Part shown: piece after piece, positions 17,184 through 25,454 of the stretch
Layout: the number at the start of each line of letters is the position of its first letter
Numbering within the stretch: the stretch's first letter is position 1
Source of the DNA: an uncultured Candidatus Melainabacteria bacterium
GTDB lineage: Bacteria > Cyanobacteriota > Vampirovibrionia > Gastranaerophilales > Gastranaerophilaceae
Direction: 5' to 3'
Assembly: GCA_934726055.1 (NCBI GenBank)
Contig: CAKVCZ010000003.1
Location: 1 to 64,000, forward strand
DNA length: 64,000 bases
The notes under the pieces: generated by a model
Databases searched by the model: none
The model's input: only the letters and a program-made list of their open reading frames with translations
Told to the model about the DNA's origin: nothing
Program-made: the position numbers and the translations under genes

Positions 17184-18308
17184 TTAGGTGATTGTATAAA
17201 CTTTTCTGTAATATAAAAATGCACCACAAATAGTTAGTATTATGTTTGGGAACCAAGCTGCAATAAATGGAATTAAGACTCCAGTTTCTCCAAATGAAAT
17301 TGAAAGGGCTCTTATTAAGTAGTAGAAAAATATAATTAATATACTAAATAAAAAACCTCTGTTATATCTCACTCTTGGCGGTGTAATGGCCAATGGTACA
17401 CCTATAAGGACAAATACAATTGTTGTAATTGGAAGTGCAATTTTGTCATGTAGTTCTATGTATAATGAATTTCTTTCTTCTTTTTCCAGATTAGGTGTAG
17501 TTGCTAAGTATTTTATTAATTGTACAAAATTTTGTTCTTTTGCAACATTTTTTTCCAACTCTTTTGATAAATCCATTCCAAATTGAGCTACTGAATGTTC
17601 GAACATCGTAGAATTCAATATTTTACCTTCATCAGAAACAGTATAAATGGCACCTTTATCAAATTCCCATCCTTCAGGAGAAGTTGTACCAAAACGAGAT
17701 TGAAGAACTTGTATAGTATCATCCTTTGATACATCTAAAACTGTAATGTTTTTTAATATGTTGTTTTCACAACTTCCAACATAAAATAATCTTTTTAAAC
17801 CTTTAGATTCGTTTATTTCTTTAAAAATAAAATTTTGTTTTCCATTAGGAATATTTTTTTGTCCAAATGCCCACAAAGCTAAGTCCTTGGATTGTTTTGC
17901 CGCAGCAGGTACAATAGTTTCGTTAATAAAGAAACTTGTAATTGCCATTACTATTGCAAATATAAAAATAGGTTTTGCAATACGGTTTAACCCAATACCA
18001 CAAGAACGCATTACGGTTATTTCCGAAGAAAGACTCAGTTTATTTAATGTCATTACTGTTGCGAGCAATACACCCATAGGTATTGTCATTACAAATACAG
18101 ACGGTAAGTTTAAAATAATCATCATCAATGCAACTTTGAATGGAATTCCATACATTGAGATTTGTTTAATTAAGGTGATAAATGTATCTGATGCAAAAAT
18201 AATTGCAGTAAAAATACATACACCCATCAAGAACATTTCTATAACTTGTGCCAAAATGTATTTGTCTAAATATCTTAGTCTTTTTAAAAATCTAATAATC
18301 TTACGCAT
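17184..18308 (-). CDS. LptF/LptG (YjgP/YjgQ) family LPS-export permease
   Basis: This 374-aa permease has three N-terminal membrane segments (DKYILAQVIEMFLMGVCIF onward), a periplasmic beta-jellyroll-like middle domain and three C-terminal membrane segments. It resembles YjgP/YjgQ subunits of the Lpt transporter that extracts lipopolysaccharide from the inner membrane. Only one such gene is here; whether it is LptF or LptG, or a homodimeric form, cannot be told. It supports a diderm envelope. There is no Shine-Dalgarno sequence; a near-consensus promoter sets transcription at the ATG. Confidence 0.88.
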   Translation of the reverse strand: MRKIIRFLKRLRYLDKYILAQVIEMFLMGVCIFTAIIFASDTFITLIKQISMYGIPFKVALMMIILNLPSVFVMTIPMGVLLATVMTLNKLSLSSEITVMRSCGIGLNRIAKPIFIFAIVMAITSFFINETIVPAAAKQSKDLALWAFGQKNIPNGKQNFIFKEINESKGLKRLFYVGSCENNILKNITVLDVSKDDTIQVLQSRFGTTSPEGWEFDKGAIYTVSDEGKILNSTMFEHSVAQFGMDLSKELEKNVAKEQNFVQLIKYLATTPNLEKEERNSLYIELHDKIALPITTIVFVLIGVPLAITPPRVRYNRGFLFSILIIFFYYLIRALSISFGETGVLIPFIAAWFPNIILTICGAFLYYRKVYTIT

Positions 18309-18314
18309 AAATTT

Positions 18315-18343
18315 ATTCTAGTTTAAATATATTTATTAATCAA
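18315..18343 (-). promoter_or_regulatory. Leaderless promoter of the LptF/G gene
   Basis: On the minus strand, TTGATT (18343-18338), a 17-bp spacer and TAGAAT (18320-18315) are followed by six bases and the ATG at 18308. The -35 box lies inside the 3' end of the upstream dehydrogenase gene. Confidence 0.7.
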
Positions 18344-19304
18344 ATTTCAAAAGAATTTTTAAGGTATCTTTTTCTTTGTTTTTTTCAAATGCTTCAATTG
18401 CATCATCTACACTGTAAATACCTGAAATTAGCGGTTTGAAATCAATTCGGTTGTTTTCTAAAAGTCTTAATGCCGGTTTAAATTGTCCGCAGCGTGAACC
18501 TAAAACAGTTATTTCATTAATTACAATCGGTGCAAGATTAATTTCTTTACTTCCGGCAACTGTGCTTTTCAAAACTAAAGTTCCTCTAGGTTTTGTTAAG
18601 GCCATAGCATTTTCAAAACCTGTGATAGAGCCTGTTGCTTCAACAACAATGTCCCAAGTTGGAGTAACTTCCAAATCTTTTGAAAGAATAGTTTTAACAC
18701 CTTGTGCTTGAGCAATATCCAGTTTGTTTTGGTGTCTGCCTACTAACGTAACATCATAATTGTAGGCATTTAAGCATAGTGCTGTTGTCAATCCTAATTT
18801 TCCATCACCTTGAACCAAAACTTTTTGTATTGGTTGAATGTGTAACTGTTCGACAATTTCGCAAGCAGCGGCAAGTGGTTCTACAAATACAACTTGTTCA
18901 TTTGAAACATTATTAGGAACTTCAAATAAAATTTCTGTTGGTAGAGTTAAGTATTCAGCAAAGCAGCCGTCCTTTTTCCAAATTCCTATTGTATGTCTAT
19001 CAGGGCAATGTCTTACAAGACCTTGATTACACCATTCGCAATCAGGTTTGTGGCAACCATAACTGATTTCTGCAACAACTCTTTTACCTACAAGACTTTT
19101 ATCATCAGAATTTACATCTTCTACAACACCTACAAATTCGTGTCCGAGAATGCCTTTATATCCCATGTATCCTTTTGTAATTTCAAAATCTGTGTTACAA
19201 ATTCCGGCAAGAGATACTCTTATTAATGCTTCACCCTTTTGTGGAATTGGTTTTTCATAGTTGTTATCTAATTTAAGTGTTTCGTCAAAAACTACTGCTT
19301 TCAT
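18336..19304 (-). CDS. Zinc-dependent medium-chain dehydrogenase
   Basis: This 322-aa MDR-family oxidoreductase has catalytic-zinc region residues C37 (GICNTD) and GHEFVGVVE. The structural-zinc Cys lobe is YGCHKPDCEWCNQGLVRHC. The NAD(P) fold is at KVLVQGDGKLGLTTALCL. Alcohol, polyol or amino-acid dehydrogenases share this layout and the substrate is not evident. An AAAGGGAA ribosome-binding site precedes the ATG. Two further MDR genes lie at 33-35 kb. Confidence 0.82.
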   Translation of the reverse strand: MKAVVFDETLKLDNNYEKPIPQKGEALIRVSLAGICNTDFEITKGYMGYKGILGHEFVGVVEDVNSDDKSLVGKRVVAEISYGCHKPDCEWCNQGLVRHCPDRHTIGIWKKDGCFAEYLTLPTEILFEVPNNVSNEQVVFVEPLAAACEIVEQLHIQPIQKVLVQGDGKLGLTTALCLNAYNYDVTLVGRHQNKLDIAQAQGVKTILSKDLEVTPTWDIVVEATGSITGFENAMALTKPRGTLVLKSTVAGSKEINLAPIVINEITVLGSRCGQFKPALRLLENNRIDFKPLISGIYSVDDAIEAFEKNKEKDTLKILLKFD

Positions 19305-19382
19305 ATATTCCCTTTCTTTTATTATTTAATTTTACTTCAAATATGATTCTTGTTCAATTTGTTTTAAATTTCCGTACAAATA

Positions 19383-19413
19383 TTTACACTCAAGGCAAAA
19401 TTTGTGCTATTAT
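19383..19413 (+). promoter_or_regulatory. Leaderless extended -10 promoter of ruvB
   Basis: TTTACA (19383-19388) and TATTAT (19408-19413, preceded by TGC, an extended -10) lie just before the ATG. Exactly six bases separate the -10 hexamer from the ATG at 19420. No ribosome-binding site is present. Confidence 0.65.
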
Positions 19414-19419
19414 AAAATT

Positions 19420-20484
19420 ATGGCAATTATATCAGATGATGATTCATTTAAAAAAAATATTCAAAAGAATCCTGTTGTAAAAACAGAAACAATTGAATAT
19501 GATAAAACTTTTGAAAATTCAATAAGACCAAAAACCTTTGAAAATTATATTGGACAGACTGAATTAAAAGAAACATTAAAAGTTTCAATTGAAGCTGCAA
19601 AAAAAAGAGAAACAAATCTTGACCACATGTTATTTTACGGCCCTCCGGGATTAGGCAAAACCACACTAGCGGGCGTTGTTGCAGAGCAAATGGGGGCTGA
19701 GTTAAGGATTACTTCTGCACCGGCATTGGAACGTCCAAGAGATATTATAGGTATTTTAATGTCTTTGAAAGGTGGAGAAATACTTTTTATTGATGAAATT
19801 CATCGTTTAAATAAGGTTGCTGAAGAAATATTGTATCCTGCAATGGAAGATTTCTATCTTGATATGTCAACCGGTAAAAGCCAAACAGCCAAAACAATGC
19901 GTTTGCCTCTGCCAAAATTTACTTTAATTGGAGCAACGACAAAAGCAGGTGAATTATCAGGACCTTTAAGAGATAGATTTGGTATAATTCATCGACTTCA
20001 ATTTTATACGTTTGAAGAATTATCACATGTAATAAAGCGAACGGCAAGTATTTTAAATATTCAAATTACTGATGAAGGGGCAAATGTTATTGCGAAATGT
20101 TCAAGAGGAACTCCACGTATTGCAAATCGTTTGGTTAAAAGAGTTTCAGATTTTGCAATAGTAAAATATGATGGTGAAATTACAGAAGATGTTGCAAAAG
20201 ATTCTTTAAAAACTTTAAAAATTGATGAATATGGTTTAGATTCAACAGATAGAGCTTTGTTAAATTTGATTATAGAAAAATATGACGGAGGTCCTGTTGG
20301 GATTAACACTCTTGCTGCTGCATTAGGTGAAGATATTAGAACATTGGAAGATGTATGTGAGCCGTATTTATTACAAATAGGATTATTACAAAGAACTCCT
20401 CAAGGTAGAAAAGTTTCACCTCAAGGGTACAGGCATCTTGGTATAAAGAATTTTTCTTCACAGCAGAGTCTTTTTGGAGATTAA
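19420..20484 (+). CDS. ruvB: Holliday junction branch-migration helicase RuvB
   Basis: This AAA+ motor drives branch migration with RuvA. It carries the Walker A GPPGLGKTT, Walker B LFIDEIHRL, a sensor GATTKAGELSGPLRDRFG with the arginine finger, and a winged-helix C-terminus ending near RTPQGRKVSPQGYRHLG. I use the ATG at 19420 (354 aa). An in-frame TTG at 19402 lies upstream, but the promoter -10 box sits between the two codons, so the longer form could not be transcribed from it. RuvA and RuvC are not in the window. Confidence 0.97.
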   Translation: MAIISDDDSFKKNIQKNPVVKTETIEYDKTFENSIRPKTFENYIGQTELKETLKVSIEAAKKRETNLDHMLFYGPPGLGKTTLAGVVAEQMGAELRITSAPALERPRDIIGILMSLKGGEILFIDEIHRLNKVAEEILYPAMEDFYLDMSTGKSQTAKTMRLPLPKFTLIGATTKAGELSGPLRDRFGIIHRLQFYTFEELSHVIKRTASILNIQITDEGANVIAKCSRGTPRIANRLVKRVSDFAIVKYDGEITEDVAKDSLKTLKIDEYGLDSTDRALLNLIIEKYDGGPVGINTLAAALGEDIRTLEDVCEPYLLQIGLLQRTPQGRKVSPQGYRHLGIKNFSSQQSLFGD

Positions 20485-20485
20485 T

Positions 20486-21634
20486 ATGAAAAAAATATTC
20501 TTGATTTTTATATTTTTTATAATTTTTGCTATGCCAATTTTAGCAAGTCCGAATGAAGATAAAAATTTAAACTCTGAAATTGGTCGTGTTGAAAAAATAG
20601 AATATGAAGATATTGATCAAACATATTCCGAAAAAAGTCAAGTTAAACAAATTGTAACCGTAAAGCTTTTGACGGGTGAATTTAAGGGGCAAACAACGAT
20701 TATTGATAATATGATTACCAATAATCCTTATTACGATATCTTTTTAAAAAAGGGCGATAAAGTGATTCTTCATGCTGAATTAGAACAGGGGTCTGATATT
20801 GTAGATTACTTTATTGCAGATATTAAAAGAACAGATTTTGTTTATGTCTTAGTATTTTTATTTGGCGGATTGTTAATATTCATTGGAAAAAAGAAAGGTC
20901 TATCCAGTTTTGTTTCAATATTTGTAACGGTATTACTTATATTATTTGTTTTAGCTCCTGCGATAAGATATGGTTTTAGTCCTATTATTGCTACCTTAAT
21001 AGTTTCTTTGATTTCAACAGCTGTTACAATGTACACTGTTGGTGGATTTAATAAAAAAAGCACATCCGCAATATTAGGAACTGTCGGAAGTTTGATTATC
21101 GCATCTTGCTTATCGCTTTTAACAATAAAGTTTGCAAGATTGACAGGTTTTTGTTGCGAAGAAACAATGTTTTTGTATCAAGCAGATCCTAATTTAAACT
21201 TTAAAGGTATTTTAACAGCATCTATGATGCTCGCAACTCTTGGTGCTGTTATGGATACAGGCATGTCTATTGCAAGCAGTATTAATGAATTTTATGTTTT
21301 AAATCCAAAATTAACACCTAAAGAATTGTTCTTTTCCGGCATGAATGTTGGTAAAGATATTATAGGAACAATGGCAAATACTTTGATATTAGTATATTTG
21401 GGTGGATCTTTGCCGTTGGTTCTGTTATCACAAAATATTGATTTGCAAAAGTTTTTTAACCTAAATCAAGTTGTTACGGAAATTTCATCTGCATTAATAG
21501 GTAGTATAGCATTGGTTACTTGTGTACCAATAACTGCAATTATAGCTGCCAAGGTGGTTACTATTAACAAAAATAAAATTGATGATATAATATTAAATGA
21601 AAATGAAAATAACGATAATGAGAGGTTTTTATAA
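20486..21634 (+). CDS. YibE/F family membrane protein
   Basis: This 382-aa protein has a signal peptide or first membrane helix at residues 1-20. A small extracytoplasmic beta domain follows (IGRVEKIEYEDID to about 115), then six or seven membrane segments with the conserved LGAVMDTGMSIASS and GMNVGKDIIGTMANTLILVYLG of YibE/F proteins. The biochemical role of the family is unsettled. The ATG at 20486 has GGAG six bases upstream and lies one base after the ruvB stop, so the gene is in the ruvB operon. An in-frame TTG at 20474 is less likely as start. Confidence 0.85.
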   Translation: MKKIFLIFIFFIIFAMPILASPNEDKNLNSEIGRVEKIEYEDIDQTYSEKSQVKQIVTVKLLTGEFKGQTTIIDNMITNNPYYDIFLKKGDKVILHAELEQGSDIVDYFIADIKRTDFVYVLVFLFGGLLIFIGKKKGLSSFVSIFVTVLLILFVLAPAIRYGFSPIIATLIVSLISTAVTMYTVGGFNKKSTSAILGTVGSLIIASCLSLLTIKFARLTGFCCEETMFLYQADPNLNFKGILTASMMLATLGAVMDTGMSIASSINEFYVLNPKLTPKELFFSGMNVGKDIIGTMANTLILVYLGGSLPLVLLSQNIDLQKFFNLNQVVTEISSALIGSIALVTCVPITAIIAAKVVTINKNKIDDIILNENENNDNERFL

Positions 21635-22143
21635 TGATTGAAATGCGTGTTATGGGTATAGCTCTTGATACAAGAACAGGTTCTCCAATAGTTGTATTGC
21701 ACGATAAAGATAATAGAAAAGCTTTACCGATATGGATTGGTTCTGCCGAGGCAAGTGCAATTATTAGAAAAATTGAGAATTTGCAAGTGCTTCGTCCAAT
21801 GACACACGATTTAATTATTAATATTATTGAAAAAACAGGATATACTCTTGAAAAAGCGGAAATAGATGATGTTGAAAAAGATACTTACTTTGCATCTTTG
21901 GTTTTAACAAAAGAAGGTGAAGATGAAGTTCGTATAGATTGTCGTCCATCTGATGCTATTGCTGTTGCAATCAGGGTAGATGCACCAATATATGTAGCAG
22001 CAAGTGTTTTGGCAACGGGTGCAGTTTCAACAGACCCATCTAAAGATGAAGAAGAAGCTCAAGAATTCAAAAGCTTTGTTCAGAATCTAAAACCGTCTGA
22101 TTTTGAAAAATTATTAAAAGGTCATGAAGAATCGGATCAGTAA
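21634..22143 (+). CDS. Bifunctional nuclease (BFN/DUF151) family protein
   Basis: This 169-aa protein has the BFN domain over residues 1-135. Conserved segments are LPIWIGSAEASAI, RPMTHDLI and IDCRPSDAIAVAIR. Plant and thermophile homologues have DNase/RNase activity, but the bacterial role is little known. The acidic tail (about 140-169) carries a short helix. The ATG overlaps the YibE/F stop (TAATG), so the two are translated in coupling. Confidence 0.88.
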   Translation: MIEMRVMGIALDTRTGSPIVVLHDKDNRKALPIWIGSAEASAIIRKIENLQVLRPMTHDLIINIIEKTGYTLEKAEIDDVEKDTYFASLVLTKEGEDEVRIDCRPSDAIAVAIRVDAPIYVAASVLATGAVSTDPSKDEEEAQEFKSFVQNLKPSDFEKLLKGHEESDQ

Positions 22144-22208
22144 TTGTTTCCAATGACAAGTAAAAGAAAATGAATTTATTTTTATATATGTTACACTACT
22201 ACAAAGGG

Positions 22209-22238
22209 TTGAAAACATTTTAAAATATGTTATAAGAT
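22209..22238 (+). promoter_or_regulatory. Promoter of the putative 90-nt RNA
   Basis: TTGAAA (22209-22214) and TAAGAT (22233-22238) are separated by 18 bp. The expected start, seven bases after the hexamer, is G22245, which is the first base of the GGGGC arm of the structured element. Confidence 0.55.
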
Positions 22239-22244
22239 AAATAA

Positions 22245-22334
22245 GGGGCGGTAGCTGTTAACTACCATCACATACTTATAGAAATCGAAGTAAAGATGTT
22301 GTATCGAAGTTTTTAAGAAATGTAGGCTAGCCCC
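22245..22334 (+). ncRNA. Putative structured small RNA, about 90 nt, unassigned
   Basis: The element begins GGGGC-GG-TAGC and ends GCTA-GCCCC, so its two ends pair over 9 bp with a 2-base bulge. Inside, CATC/GATG (22266-22269 with 22295-22298) and TACTT/AAGTA (22273-22277 with 22288-22292) stack into a second hairpin. GGTAG/CTACC (22250-22254 with 22262-22266) can form a competing hairpin. ATCGAAGT occurs twice (22284-22291 and 22303-22310). A promoter points at its first base. It lacks SRP RNA, tRNA and tmRNA signatures and no long ORF covers it. The 3' end has no T-run. It occupies much of the 256-bp gap between convergent genes. Confidence 0.5.
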
Positions 22335-22399
22335 AATATTTAATTTCAATGTTCTCTTTTCTAAATTTTCAAAAATTCTGTCTAATATTTATTAAAATG

Positions 22400-23629
22400 T
22401 TATTCGTATCGCAATGCTTCAATAGGGTTTAATAAAGAGGCTTTGTATGCGGGGTAATAGCCAAATCCGACTCCAACCATTCCGGAAAATCCAAGTGATA
22501 AAAATATTGAAAATGCTGAAACAGATACCGTCATAACTCCAAAGAGTCCAATTATTCCTGAAATTACACAGCCTATCAAAACGCCAATTAATCCGCCAAT
22601 CATTGATAGAAGAAAAGATTCTATTAAAAATTGAATGCGAATGTCATTTGCTTTCGCTCCAATAGCCATTCTTATACCGATTTCTTTTGTTCTTTCTGTA
22701 ACAGATACTAGCATAATATTCATAATACCGATACCACCTACTATTAAAGAAACAAATGCAATAGAACCAAGCAATAAGGACATTGCAGCTGCTGAAGATT
22801 TAATAGTTTCTTGCATTTGTGCCAGATTTCTTATTTCAAAGTCGTTATCTTGAGTTTTTCCAATATGATGACGATATTTCAAAATTTCTTCAATATCATT
22901 TTGTGTTTTTTCTATAATTTCATCATCTTGTGCTTTTACGGTAATCATATTAACAGTTCCCGGAAAATTTGTTCCGAAAACTTTTTTCTGTGCTGTTGTA
23001 ATTGGAATAAAAACTAAATCGTCTTGGTCTTGTCCCATTCCTGATTGACCTTTTGTTTTTAATAGCCCGATAACTTTAAATGGAATGTTTCCGATACGAA
23101 TGGTTTTATTTATCGGATTCATATCTCCAAAAAGTTCGCTTGCAACAGTGTTGCCTATAATTGTAACTTTTGTATTGTTTTTTATATCTTCAGGAATAAA
23201 ATTTCTTCCGGCTTCAATTTCATAATTTCTTATATATAAATAAGGTGCGGTTGTTCCGCCAACAGATGTTGACCAATTCTGATTTCCAAAAGTTAATTGT
23301 TTTGCTTCACTTGAATATGGTGCAATTGCAAGTACTCCTGTTGCTTTTTTTTCGATGGCTTCTGCATCTTTAAGTGTAAGAGTAGGTCTTGTTCCCATAC
23401 CCATTCTAACTCCGCCTGATTTTGCCGATGCAGAACGTATCATAAGAAGGTTGCTACCCATTGATTCCATATCTTTTGCAATTTTTTCCCTTGCACCCGT
23501 TCCGACTGCAAGCATTATAATTACTGCACTTACACCTATAATAATCCCCAAACTGGTTAAGGCAGAACGCATTTTGTTTATTTTAAGTGAATTTATTGCT
23601 ATTTTTAAGGTGGTTTTTAAGTCTATCAT
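22400..23629 (-). CDS. macB: MacB-type ABC transporter permease
   Basis: This 409-aa inner-membrane subunit has the MacB/FtsX arrangement. The N-terminal helix is in KINKMRSALTSLGIIIGVSAVIIMLAVGTG. A large periplasmic domain (about 50-280) follows, then three C-terminal helices starting MSLLLGSIAFVSLIVGGIGIMNIMLVSVTERTKEIGIRMA. Unlike E. coli MacB, the ATPase is a separate protein encoded just upstream, and the two genes overlap by 4 bp. It acts with MacA and TolC to move a substrate across the outer membrane; the substrate is unknown. Confidence 0.9.
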   Translation of the reverse strand: MIDLKTTLKIAINSLKINKMRSALTSLGIIIGVSAVIIMLAVGTGAREKIAKDMESMGSNLLMIRSASAKSGGVRMGMGTRPTLTLKDAEAIEKKATGVLAIAPYSSEAKQLTFGNQNWSTSVGGTTAPYLYIRNYEIEAGRNFIPEDIKNNTKVTIIGNTVASELFGDMNPINKTIRIGNIPFKVIGLLKTKGQSGMGQDQDDLVFIPITTAQKKVFGTNFPGTVNMITVKAQDDEIIEKTQNDIEEILKYRHHIGKTQDNDFEIRNLAQMQETIKSSAAAMSLLLGSIAFVSLIVGGIGIMNIMLVSVTERTKEIGIRMAIGAKANDIRIQFLIESFLLSMIGGLIGVLIGCVISGIIGLFGVMTVSVSAFSIFLSLGFSGMVGVGFGYYPAYKASLLNPIEALRYE

Positions 23630-24312
23630 CTTTTCACCTCATCGGAAATAATATTTCCATCTTTGAATTTAACTACACGTTTGCAAAATTCTGCAATATC
23701 AGGTTCGTGAGTAACTAAAACGATTGTTTTACTATGTTTTTCATTTAGTTCACAGAAAAAGTTCATAACTTCAATACTTGTTTTTGTATCCAAATTACCT
23801 GTCGGTTCATCTGCCAGTATAAGCGGTGCATCGTTTACAATTGCTCTTGCAATTGCAACTCTTTGTTGTTGTCCGCCAGACATTTGATTTGGCATGTGAT
23901 GTTCTCGATTTTCTAAACCTACTATTTTTAAAGCTTCTTTTGCTTTTTTATGGCGTGTTTCTTCATCAATACCTTTGTATATCATTGGTAATTCAACGTT
24001 GTCAATTGCTGATGTTCTTGAAATTAAATTAAAACCTTGAAAAACAAAACCTAATTTTTCGTTTCGAATTGTTGAAAGATAATCACTGTCTGCATTGAGA
24101 ACATCAATCCCATCAAGATAATATGTTCCAGAATTCGGTTTATCAAGTGTTCCAAGCATGTTCATAAATGTTGACTTGCCTGAACCAGAGGCACCCATAA
24201 TTGCAACGAATTCCCCATTTTCAATAGTTAGAGAAACATCATTAAGTGCGTTGAATGCAGCTTCTCCACTTGCATAAGTCTTTATTGCGTGTTGTACTTC
24301 TATTAGTGCCAT
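23626..24312 (-). CDS. ABC transporter ATP-binding protein (MacB/LolD type)
   Basis: This 228-aa ATPase has Walker A GASGSGKST, the Q-loop FQGFNL, signature SGGQQQRVAIARA, Walker B LILADEPTGNLD and the H-switch VLVTHEPDIA. The ADEPTGNLD form is typical of MacB, LolD and FtsE ATPases. It overlaps macA by one base and the permease by four, so the exporter is made from a single coupled message. Confidence 0.94.
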   Translation of the reverse strand: MALIEVQHAIKTYASGEAAFNALNDVSLTIENGEFVAIMGASGSGKSTFMNMLGTLDKPNSGTYYLDGIDVLNADSDYLSTIRNEKLGFVFQGFNLISRTSAIDNVELPMIYKGIDEETRHKKAKEALKIVGLENREHHMPNQMSGGQQQRVAIARAIVNDAPLILADEPTGNLDTKTSIEVMNFFCELNEKHSKTIVLVTHEPDIAEFCKRVVKFKDGNIISDEVKR

Positions 24313-25433
24313 TAAAACATTCTCATTGGTGGTCTATTGCCTTGTTTTCCTCTTTTGGATTTTTTATCAATTGTTCCGACAATGACTTTGTCGCCTTCAG
24401 AAATATCTCCTTTTGTTATTTCTGTAAACGAATCATCGCTTGCACCTGTTTCAATTTCTACTCTTATAGGTTTTTTGCCCTGTAAAATCCATACACCTTG
24501 CGTTTCATAGCGTTTTATTTCGCCTTTTACAACAGGTGAAAACTTCAAGGCAATTGATGGAATACATAATACGTTTTCTTTTTTTGTTGTAATAATAGAA
24601 ACATTAGCTGTCATACCCGGTTTTAGTTTTAAATCTTCATTGTCAACTTTTACAACAACTGTATATGTAACAACATTTGATACGGTTGTTGGAGATATTC
24701 TAACTTGTGATACTTTTCCTTTAAAAACTTCATCAGGATAGCCGTCAAGAGTGTAGTCAACTTCTTGTCCTTCTTTAATTTTTCCGATGTCTGCTTCAGA
24801 TACATTTACTTCAATTTGCATTTCTTTTAAATCTCTTGCAACTGTGAATAGTTCAGGAGCTTGAAAGCTTGCTGCAACCGGTTGTCCCGGATCTACATTA
24901 CGTGTTACGATAATTCCGTCAACCGGAGAATAAATATAGGCAAAAGAACACTGTGTTTTTGCATATTCGTAGTCTGCTTTAGCCGCATTCAAAAGAGCTT
25001 TATTAGATAAATAATCTGCTTGAGCTGCATCTAATTCACTTCTTGCCATAAAATTTCTGGCAACAAGATTTTTACAACGATTATATGTTTTTAAACTGTT
25101 ATCTGTAATTGCTTTTTGTTTGTCATAATTACTTTTTGCCTTATCAACATTAGCTTGTAGTAGGCTTGTGTCCATTTTTGCAATTAGTTGTCCTGCTTTT
25201 ACCTGCGAGTTGAAATCAACGTAAACTTCCATCATTAATCCGGATACTGTTGAACCGACGCTTACTGTATTAACAGGGTTAATTGTTCCGGATGCTTCTA
25301 CAACTTGTGAGATTGTGTGTAGTTTCGCTTTTGCTGTTTCATATTTTGATGATGGTATAAAAAATAATTTAACCAGCAAGAGTAATAAAATTATTACTGA
25401 TAATGAAATTATTATTGTTTTTTTCTTGTTCAT
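24312..25433 (-). CDS. macA: MacA-like periplasmic adaptor (HlyD/RND-type)
   Basis: This is a 373-aa membrane-fusion protein. A single N-terminal anchor (residues 6-26) precedes a biotinyl-lipoyl half (VEASGTINPVNTVSVGSTVSGLMMEVYVDFNSQV), a helical hairpin rich in Ala/Lys/Asp (about 90-165), the second lipoyl half (SPVDGIIVTRNVDPGQPV) and a beta-barrel with membrane-proximal domain. The last residues are Arg/Lys/Pro-rich. AAGGAAA precedes the ATG. It links the inner-membrane ABC pump to TolC. Confidence 0.9.
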   Translation of the reverse strand: MNKKKTIIISLSVIILLLLLVKLFFIPSSKYETAKAKLHTISQVVEASGTINPVNTVSVGSTVSGLMMEVYVDFNSQVKAGQLIAKMDTSLLQANVDKAKSNYDKQKAITDNSLKTYNRCKNLVARNFMARSELDAAQADYLSNKALLNAAKADYEYAKTQCSFAYIYSPVDGIIVTRNVDPGQPVAASFQAPELFTVARDLKEMQIEVNVSEADIGKIKEGQEVDYTLDGYPDEVFKGKVSQVRISPTTVSNVVTYTVVVKVDNEDLKLKPGMTANVSIITTKKENVLCIPSIALKFSPVVKGEIKRYETQGVWILQGKKPIRVEIETGASDDSFTEITKGDISEGDKVIVGTIDKKSKRGKQGNRPPMRMF

Positions 25434-25454
25434 TTATTTTCCTTATGTTGTTTT

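Noticed and set aside
19402..19419. Upstream TTG start for ruvB (six extra residues)
   Set aside because: The -10 hexamer TATTAT lies inside this stretch, so a transcript from that promoter could not include the TTG.
22245..22334. tRNA, SRP RNA or tmRNA
   Set aside because: There is no GTTCGA T-loop, no CCA end, no anticodon arm, and none of the conserved SRP RNA loop bases or tmRNA ends. It is kept only as an unassigned structured RNA.
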